In this document: one piece after another, positions 57,000 through 64,000 of the stretch
Layout of the letters: the number at the start of each line of letters is the position of its first letter
How positions within the stretch are numbered: position 1 is the stretch's first letter
Assembly: GCA_947069175.1 (NCBI GenBank)
Contig: CAMTDV010001633.1
Coordinates: 61,238,102 to 61,302,101, forward strand
Reading direction: 5' to 3'
Length of the DNA stretch: 64,000 nt
Origin: Scalesia atractyloides
Lineage: Eukaryota; Streptophyta; Magnoliopsida; Asterales; Asteraceae
The notes under the pieces: generated by a model
Databases searched by the model: none
The model's input: only the letters and a program-made list of their open reading frames with translations
Told to the model about the DNA's origin: nothing
Made by a program: the position numbers and the translations under genes

Positions 57000-58175
57000 T
57001 GTTTTGTGATTGCGTGGAAGTGATAACAAAAGCACGTCCACGAGCTTGTGACTGAGCTTGGTTGTTGCATTGCAGGCGTTGGTTGCTTAGGTGATTTGGG
57101 TTGCCACACTTATAGCACATACGTCCATTGTTGGCCGGTGGTTAGTTTTGGTTTTAGGCTTAGTTTCCTTGTGGTTTTGGGGCACTTCGTCATTGGGTAT
57201 TGAAATGCCCAAACCTATTGAATCTACTGTAAATAGAGAATGGTACGTTGGTCGGGCGGTGGTAGCTACAAGTGTTACACTTGGGAAAAGTACCCGTGTA
57301 GTCTGGTGAGTTGTTGTTGTTGTTGAGGAGGCTGGGTTTGGTGGTTACCATGTCGAAATTACAGCTCGATTGCTTACGCTTCTTGTCGCTTGAGTTGGTT
57401 TTGGATGGAATGGGTTTGGTGGTAGGTTCGATAGTGGTTTGGTTGGCGGTTTTGATGGAGCCTTTATGCTTGAAGTCTCTATCTTCCATGTGATCATGGT
57501 TAAACTTGGCGGCTAGACGAAAAGTTTTCTCGAGAGTTTCGGGCTCGGTGGCACCCACGGCATCGCGGACGACCGTTGGGAGACCATGAATGTACTTGTC
57601 GATAGCCTTTTTGATGGTAGGGACTTGGATAGAACATAAAACACTAAGCTGCTTAAACCTAGTGGTGTAAGCTATATTGTCACCGTCTTTTTATTTGAGG
57701 TGCCAAAATTCTTCCTCGAGTTGTTGGAGTTCGTGAGGGGGACATAATTCGTCTATCATGATTTGCTTCAACTCGGCCCAGGGTAAGGCATAGGCGACAT
57801 CTTCTCCGCGGGTGTTACGTTCGACGGTCCACCAATCAAGTGACCTTGATTGAAAAACACTGGTGTCGTTGGTGGTTCTAATATGCTCAGGTCACCCAAT
57901 TTTATGGAAGGTGACCTCAATGGAGTCAAACCATTGGAGCATCTTAGTAGCCCCGTCATTACCCGTGAAGGGCGCCGTACTATGTGAGTTAAACTGTTTA
58001 AATGTGAAGGTAGACTTGGGAGGTTCAACCTTGGAGTCAGCCGAGGCATTTGGACTAGAAGTGGATTAGATCTGATTCATGATCTCGGGTATGACCTTGG
58101 CCATGAACGTCATCGTCTTCTTGTTTGACCTTGCTTGGAGCTCTTCCTAGAGTGAGAGTGACGGCTTGAAGACAT
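57000..58175 (-). pseudogene. Element B gag
   Basis: An ATG at 58173-58175 (MSSSRHSHS) aligns with the start of gag in A, but the frame breaks within 20 codons. Later recognisable pieces in other frames are FTGNDGATK-like, LEKTFRLAAKFNHDHMEDRD, and Asn/Thr-rich sequence with PKCNTCSYHRP. The Cys knuckle near 57110 is degraded. No long frame. Confidence 0.75.
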
Positions 58176-59115
58176 CTATAAGATCGAATAAGGATAGAGG
58201 ATGAGACTTGATCATAAAGTGTTTTGAAAAATAAGGTTTTCTTTGCATGAATTAGCATGGCAATATGTCACGTAGCATGTAGGTTTCACATAGTTCACAT
58301 AAGCATGACACATATTATCATGTGCATAATCAAACAACAATGAAAGAATTGTAAATTTCGTTTGTTCTCTAGAACATTTATTGTTTGAGATTGTGAGTAA
58401 CGTGTGATTTGGGTCTTCGATTTTGAAATGAACAAGGTATCAAGTATAAAACACATTAAAACTGATATGACATAAAAGAGATTAAATTTGGAGTGTCACG
58501 AACGAACTTTAGACTAAAAGTGGTTGAAATATCCTTTTGAGTTAGGGAAGTATGCTTTGGTCTAATAGGTAGAATACTCTTGCCAAAATTCCGGTTACTA
58601 CATGTCCCTAGTCATTCAAAAATTCTAGACTTTGGCGGGAATGAGAATTAAAGAGCGGAACTAGTTGTCAAGGTACGGGTATAACCTCTAACTTGACAAC
58701 GTCATTCCCTAAGTGTGGTTAGTACTTACCGAACGAGACAAGGAACTAATTCTGACTCGTTGGTAAGGGTCCACTAGAATAAGAATGAGAAATTCTCCAT
58801 CAAGGTGTGGAATCACTCCTAACTTGATTGTAAAATTTCGTGGAAAATCGATAACACGAATTGAGGAACTTCACCAAAGTAAGGGTTTTCACGCGACTTT
58901 TGGTGGGATCGTCTCATTTGTGGTATAAGAGTGTCTTCACATATTCATGTGTGTATTATAGTCCGTATTAGGAAAGACTTGTATATTTAAGACAAAAGGT
59001 AAGATGAGAAGCAAAGTAGGGAAAGTTTAAGTATTTAAGCATGATAACAAGAATAGTCATGTATAGGTTCCTAAACTATGGTCAAAAAGCATGGAAACGT
59101 TTCATAATTCCCTAC
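58176..59115 (-). other. 5' leader of element B
   Basis: About 0.9 kb of non-coding sequence between PBS and gag. Confidence 0.65.
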
Positions 59116-59122
59116 AGTTATA

Positions 59123-59136
59123 GCTCTGATACCAAT
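59123..59136 (-). promoter_or_regulatory. Primer-binding site of element B
   Basis: TTGGTATCAGAGC on the minus strand next to the LTR end at 59139; the same primer type as element A. Confidence 0.85.
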
Positions 59137-59138
59137 CT

Positions 59139-61385
59139 GTCACACCCCAACCGATGGCGGAAACATCGGAGTGAGAGGGAAACGAGATTGCTCGAAACTT
59201 CATAACATCCTAATTGTGACAATATTTAATAATTTGAATTTCATTTCATGATAATGGAAATACATTGTTCAAAATTGGAGAATACAACAGCATAACATCT
59301 AAAACAACAAAACAAAATTTAAAGTAAGGCGCATTTTTGGTCCATCCTACTAGATTTCTTTTCAGTGCATCATCATATTCCTGCAATATATATTAAAGTA
59401 ATACACATGGAAAAATCGTATACTAAGGCATAACTTAACATGAACTAGCCTGCATCACATACGTGTCAACCCAAAGATTCCACTAGCGTAATCTCGTCAC
59501 CAAAGCGACGAGAGCATTTACGATTGAATACTTAACAATGACCCGTCAACCAGGCGGTGTGCTACTCCTATAGTACTATACATGTTAATGTTGGCCCATG
59601 AAGTTAATGACATGTATTCGTGCAAGAAGGGCTTCTAGTATGCAAGTATCCTAATGTATAACGTATTAAGCATGTATGTACAGATTTGTTTGATTGAATC
59701 ATGTGAATATTTTCTGTATGTGTAAGTTTGATATGCATATATATTGCACCCCAAAAGTGTACTTGAAGTAAAAAAGGGCTCATGTATACGCACGGTTTGC
59801 AAAAGCTTCGAAAAACATGAGCAAAGAGTCTTGAGAGTGTAGGAATGCCGAGGCCACCCTACAAGGGGAAACGGAGGCACATGAGTTATGGAGTTCGGTA
59901 TTGTGTTGGGATTAGGCGTTTAAAGTAGTATGTAAATAAGTATATGGCAAGAAAATCATCTTGTATAAGAAGCATTCGTATGGACCCTATTTTGGTAATG
60001 TTTTCATGGGTACCGATTCACCCATTAGAGTCCATAGTTTGAGGAACTTTAGTCAAAGATGAAAATGACAACAATACATAACATTCACCCATGGGTTTGG
60101 TTGGTGTTATGATTCGGTTCTAAGGTATATGTATATATATATATATATATATAAGTATATAGTCCAAGTCATATAGTGTCATGCATGAAGTTAGGATGAA
60201 TTCCATCCATTTAAACTTATCGTATGGATTCACCAAAGCACAAAATCATCAACATAATTGATGATTTCGGTTGGTCATAAATAAAATAAAAAATGTACAA
60301 GTAACTAACCATCTAAATAATCAAGTAACCAAATGAAACTCAAACTAGACTAGTGCAATCCAATCAAGGCAACTGTTTGGAGACTTGGTGTAGTTTGGAC
60401 ACTTTGTTACTAGTAAGTTTACTTGATGACTTTGGTTCATTAGATTGGAGGTGTTTGCACCTCAATCTTTCTAAAATGAGACCTCAATTCAAGTCCATCA
60501 ACATGTAAGTTAGTTGGGAACAAGATTCAGTTCATGTTCATAAGCAAAAGTTGTAAAAGATACAAGTTTCATAAAAGCAGAATTTAATCCCACTTTGGAC
60601 CTCAAATATGGTGATGTTCCAAATTTGTTTACCGTGGTAAACTTATGGAAATATTCCTAGAGGTTATCCAAGTGGAATGGAAGAATAAAACATGAAGAAA
60701 TGAAGAAGAAAGTGAGTTGAAATCTCACTTAAACACTTCAAAGCCCAAACGTGGAGATTTCTTGATGATTTTGGAGTGTTTGAGAGTAATTTAGAGTTGT
60801 GGAAAGTGAAAATATGTTAGTGGAAGCTTGGTTTTATAGGGGAAAATTAGGGTTTAAGTTTTAAAGAGGGTGGAAGGTGATTGGATGTAAAAAGAGGTGG
60901 AGAAGGGTGAAACCCAATTGAGTGAATAATGAAGTTGCGGATTGACATTGGTCGCGCCACGCGACCAACACCACTTTCCCCCTCGTGTGGCGCGACGGGA
61001 GCTGTTTTTCCTATTTTGAGTTTTGTTCACTTTTAGTCCTGCACTTTGTATCTAGGTTATTTTATGTATTTTTCTTGAATTTTAGCTTGTTTTTAGGTAT
61101 TCAAAATGTTTTGAAGTATGGTATAGTGTGAGGTTCGTATTATTGATATTTCAAAGTATTACGAGTACCAGTTTTGCGTATAAACATGTATTTAAAGATT
61201 GATTGCGTATATAACACAAGTATGAAATGTAACACGTATGAGTATAAAAGTGAATTCCCATTATGATCCAAGTCTCGGATTACAATATTGGAAATGAAAA
61301 CGAATACTATACGAATACAAGTTTCTAAAAAATAGAAATTTGAACACAAATTTCTAAATAAGGTACAAAAATGCGAAGTGTTGCA
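59139..61385 (-). repeat. 5' LTR of element B
   Basis: About 2.25 kb, plus-strand ends TGTCACACCCCAACCG and GTGTTGCA. Shares the terminal hairpin CCGATG/CATCGG (59152-59170) with family A, but the rest differs. Perfect hairpin with arms TTGGTCGCG/CGCGACCAA at 60948-60968, about 110 bp upstream of a TATA box (CTATAAAAC, minus, 60831-60840). A (TA)n tract lies at 60127-60153. Confidence 0.85.
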
Positions 61386-61458
61386 TAAAGCATTCAATTG
61401 GTAACCCAATTGAAGACATTCTGCTCTTCAGTCATCAACATATTGGTCTTTTGCTCTT
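61386..61458 (-). pseudogene. Copia-like gag remnant, downstream part
   Basis: Minus strand reads QKTNMLMTEEQNVFNWVTN. Joined across the solo LTR it continues the frame at 63130, so both belong to one decayed element that was already present before element B and the solo LTR inserted. Confidence 0.6.
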
Positions 61459-63124
61459 GAAGTGGCGGAGTGTGAGTATAACTTTTAGATAATTTTAAGT
61501 ACTTTTCACTCGTTTATTCAAGCTTTAAATTTATAAAACACGGTATATAACTATCACTCTCTATAACATGCAACGGCAAGTGCACCCATCGTTGGCGTAG
61601 TATAGTGATGGTAAGATACCAAGGTCATCCAAGGACACAAGAGCTTTTAATACCAGAAAATTATCGACGTCTAACCAAATCAATTTTTTAGAAAAGATTT
61701 TATTTAATAAGTAAACATAAAAATGAACTAATTAATAATAAAAGAAACAAATAAACAAGATAGAATCACTTGGTTCCGACTTATCATTTATGTATCCTTT
61801 GATGATTTCCACACTTTGGGTTTTTTATGAGAGTGTCTTAGTTAAAGTGGCATATCCCTCTTTTGGAGGGAATGCTACCCTCAGCCATATTGGTCTGAGT
61901 CAACAATGATACAAGCCCGCAATGCCGGAATATTAAAAGATAATTAAGTAAGTTAATAATGAAAAATATGGTATGTCCCTCTTTTGGAGACAACGCCACC
62001 CTCAGCCATGTTGGCCTGAGTCAGCAGAGATACAGTCCCGCAAGGCCGGTTTAAAGTTTTAATAGTAGTTTATTTATAAGGGATTCAAACCGTTCTTACT
62101 TCCCCCAATTTGATGATATCTGCCTCAAGGGAAGTCCTAATAAGTTTGAACCATGTCCTCGCATGATCTATACACTGAACGAGGCAAGAACTTTACCCAT
62201 ACCACCCTTCTAACTCCCTTCCAAGCAGTTAACGTGCTTTATATAGACCGTAAAGACACGAATGAGTGAATCAACGAAACATGAAGAATGATAGAATAAA
62301 GTTCACTTTCAATATAAAAAAACTAGTTATTAAAATCATTAATACATACCTAATTAAAAAGTTTACCAAAGCTAGGAAATCAAAAGTAATACATAAATAA
62401 CTTGTTTTCACTAAGTGATGTAAGAGATTAGCCAATCATGGCCTTTGTTTGACAAAACTCTTACGATCAATCTTGGATCTCGAGACTACTACACACACTC
62501 TAAGGATGGATGATGGTGGTATTGTGGTGGTGGAGTGGTGGAAGGTGTCAGAGAAGGGGTTTGCCAAGGGATGAGTTGTAATGAAACCAAAAACCCTATT
62601 TATAGCTGAAAACAATAAGCTCACACGGTGTCTTCCTTCTTCTCTATCTTTACTTAATGATGTTGTCAGATCGGGTTCTTACAGGGCCCTGTGTGTCAAT
62701 GGAACGACCTTGTTGCCATTGTACTTGCTGTACTATCCAAGATTCGCAAATCTAGAAGTTGACCATGACCCGTGTCCAATGGACACATCCCCGTGTCTCT
62801 TGTCTGCTTCTGTTTCTCTTCTTCTGCTCTGGAATCTTGAAGGGGCACGACCCCATGCCGACTAGGCACGGCCCCGTGCTTGACTTATGATTCTTTGTTT
62901 TTGTCTTTGGGGTGAAGCTCAGAGGGTTGGTACAGTGTGTTGTCTTCCCGTCTTCTGTACTTATGCTATTTTTTGTCATTAATTTGTTCCTTTTGTACAT
63001 TTAAGCTCTTTAATTGAAAATCAAAAGCATACAAAGAAACACACTTTTTCCAACATTATTACTAAAACGGGTTGATTTTATACCGTATTTGATAAAATTT
63101 ATATGTTGCATTTGACGCATATCA
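61459..63124 (-). mobile_element. Solo LTR of the element C family, minus orientation
   Basis: Reverse complement of the element C LTR: AAGTGCACCCATCG, GGTAAGATACCAAGG, the pair of AGAGGGATATGCC-type units and a TATA box (CTATAAATAGGG, minus, about 62591-62602). Flanked by CTCTT at 61454-61458 and 63125-63129; removing it restores the copia-like gag frame. The left end (GAAGTGGCGG) is diverged from the LTR consensus. Carries GGCACGGCCCCGTGC (62866-62880) upstream of its TATA. Confidence 0.8.
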
Positions 63125-63129
63125 CTCTT

Positions 63130-63640
63130 CACTTGTTCCTTCTAAAGATGAAGTGCCAGTAGTAGCAACTAAAACCATTGCTTGCTCAGGATTCGACTCA
63201 GCTGCGTATTTCTTATAGTCTCTGGCGAAATGACTTGTTTCATGACATCTATAGCATATGAGATTTGCCTTGGAATTTCCCATATGACCCTTCACCTAGT
63301 TGTTCCGACCAGTGTTTGCAACAAAATTGCTAGCTCTAAAAACAGACATAGCCAATTGCCAGAAAATATCCATTTCTTCAACATCTTCAGGGTGACTTTG
63401 ATTAAGATCAAAGGCACTCATTACAGGAGGAGTGAGTTCACAAGCCAAAAAGGCATTCAAGCAGTTAATCATGCTAGCAGCAAGTGCTAATTTTTCTTCA
63501 TTTTGCTTTTTTATAAAACTAGCATTTTGAATAGATTGGACAAAGTAGAAGGGAGCTGCGGGATGAAGTGTTGCAGCCTTCTCGGTAGACTTAACACTGG
63601 CAGTTCCTTAACAGAGGAAGGAGATGAAACGTAACATGGA
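63130..63640 (-). pseudogene. Copia-like gag remnant, upstream part
   Basis: Minus strand reads HPAAPFYFVQSIQNASF, LALAASMINCLNAFLACELT, DVEEMDIFWQLAMSVFRAS, then a TAG, then ANLICYRCHETSHFARDYKK, a CCHC knuckle whose last Cys is Asp, and AAESNPEQAMVLVATT. The order (helical region, knuckle, Glu-rich linker) fits Ty1/copia gag of plants. Inactive. Confidence 0.7.
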
Positions 63641-63801
63641 GTAGGTGATTGGTGGACTTAGGGTATATGTGTTAAGTGCCCCTCCTCTTATAAGTGATAA
63701 TTTAAGTTTGTTCAAATTCAACAAGAACAAGATTTTAATATGTAAAATATTTTGATGAAGTGGATAAAAAATACAAGAAAGTATTTATTTATTTATTATT
63801 A

Positions 63802-64000
63802 CTAGTAAAATTTCCATGCGCGTTGCTGTGGGAATTTGGTCAGTATCTGTTCAATTCAATTGGAAAAGAAACCGAAAAATAAAGTTGTGATATGCCAAAG
63901 AATGGCGATAAGTATTTTACATTGATCGAAAACCATAATAACGAATATCGGTTACGTTTTAATAGCACTGATAGCAGTATCGATGTTCAATCGAAATCTT
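63802..64000 (-). mobile_element. Helitron 3' end, element runs off the window
   Basis: On the minus strand CCCACAGCAACGCGCATGG, then AAATTTTA and CTAG followed by T: GC-rich terminal hairpin-like sequence about 10 bases before a CTAG end, as in Helitrons. The rest would lie to the right. Confidence 0.5.

Larger units (their letters stand above)
42108..61385 (-). mobile_element. Ty3/gypsy element B (older), interrupted by element A
   Basis: Minus-strand order from the right: 5' LTR 59139-61385, PBS, leader, gag (57.2-58.2 kb), protease and RT start (56.0-57.0 kb). Element A is inserted at 45539-55974 with target duplication CAAGT. Then RT end, RNase H, integrase and C-terminal region (43.3-45.5 kb) and a truncated 3' LTR. 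It is closely related to A in protein order and sequence but far more decayed. The right end lies in a copia-like gag remnant. Confidence 0.88.

Overview
The window is plant nuclear DNA, almost certainly from a eudicot. It holds Ty3-type LTR retrotransposons with chromovirus-like pol, hAT, MULE, Harbinger, Helitron and LINE remnants, fragments of a DELLA gene and of a type-B response regulator, and one complete RALF peptide gene. The style of the LTR families (ends in TGTCACACCCC plus CCGATGGCGG, CG-rich GGGGCC palindromes) reminds me of Asteraceae, but that is recollection and could not be tested here. Nearly the whole window is transposable-element DNA. The only intact host-type gene I can defend is the RALF gene on the minus strand at 19928-20320.

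Layout. 1-9.9 kb: four hAT-type elements with 8-bp target duplications, one nested inside another and one still carrying a BED zinc-finger ORF, within a local segmental duplication. 9.9-16.1 kb: a LINE fragment split by a small non-autonomous LTR element (9964-15433), which is itself split by a 4.1-kb solo LTR (10679-14803). 16.3-20.3 kb: a MULE, a long foldback element, a Harbinger element with a broken transposase, then the RALF gene. 20.7-28.7 kb: a pair of inverted arms about 7.2 kb apart enclosing a Helitron, a Pack-MULE with DELLA (GRAS) sequence inside that Helitron, and a second Pack-MULE with a type-B response-regulator fragment. 29.6-31.9 kb: a solo LTR of the same family as the large gypsy element further right. 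32-35 kb: a LINE tail, a MULE-type MITE, a CAC repeat and an LTR-like fragment. 35.0-42.1 kb: a complete but non-autonomous LTR element (element C). 42.1-61.4 kb: a Ty3 element (B) on the minus strand, interrupted inside its reverse transcriptase by a second, better preserved Ty3 element (A, 45539-55974). 61.4-63.6 kb: a copia-like gag remnant split by a solo LTR of the C family. A Helitron end lies at the right edge.

The history can be read from the nesting. B is older than A: B has lost protease, RT and RNase H catalytic residues, while A keeps most motifs but has stops, two or more frameshifts and a lost integrase Asp. Host capture has occurred twice: parts of two hormone-signalling regulators (gibberellin DELLA and cytokinin type-B ARR) sit about 1.5 kb apart in separate MULE elements.

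The most unusual structure is a set of short perfect palindromes in three unrelated LTR families: an 18-bp CAAGTTCGGNCGAACTTG in family A, a 12-bp CACGGGGCCGTG in family C, and a GGTCGCG/CGCGACC hairpin in family B. In each family they sit just upstream of the LTR TATA box; in A a second cluster lies in the transcribed part of the LTR.
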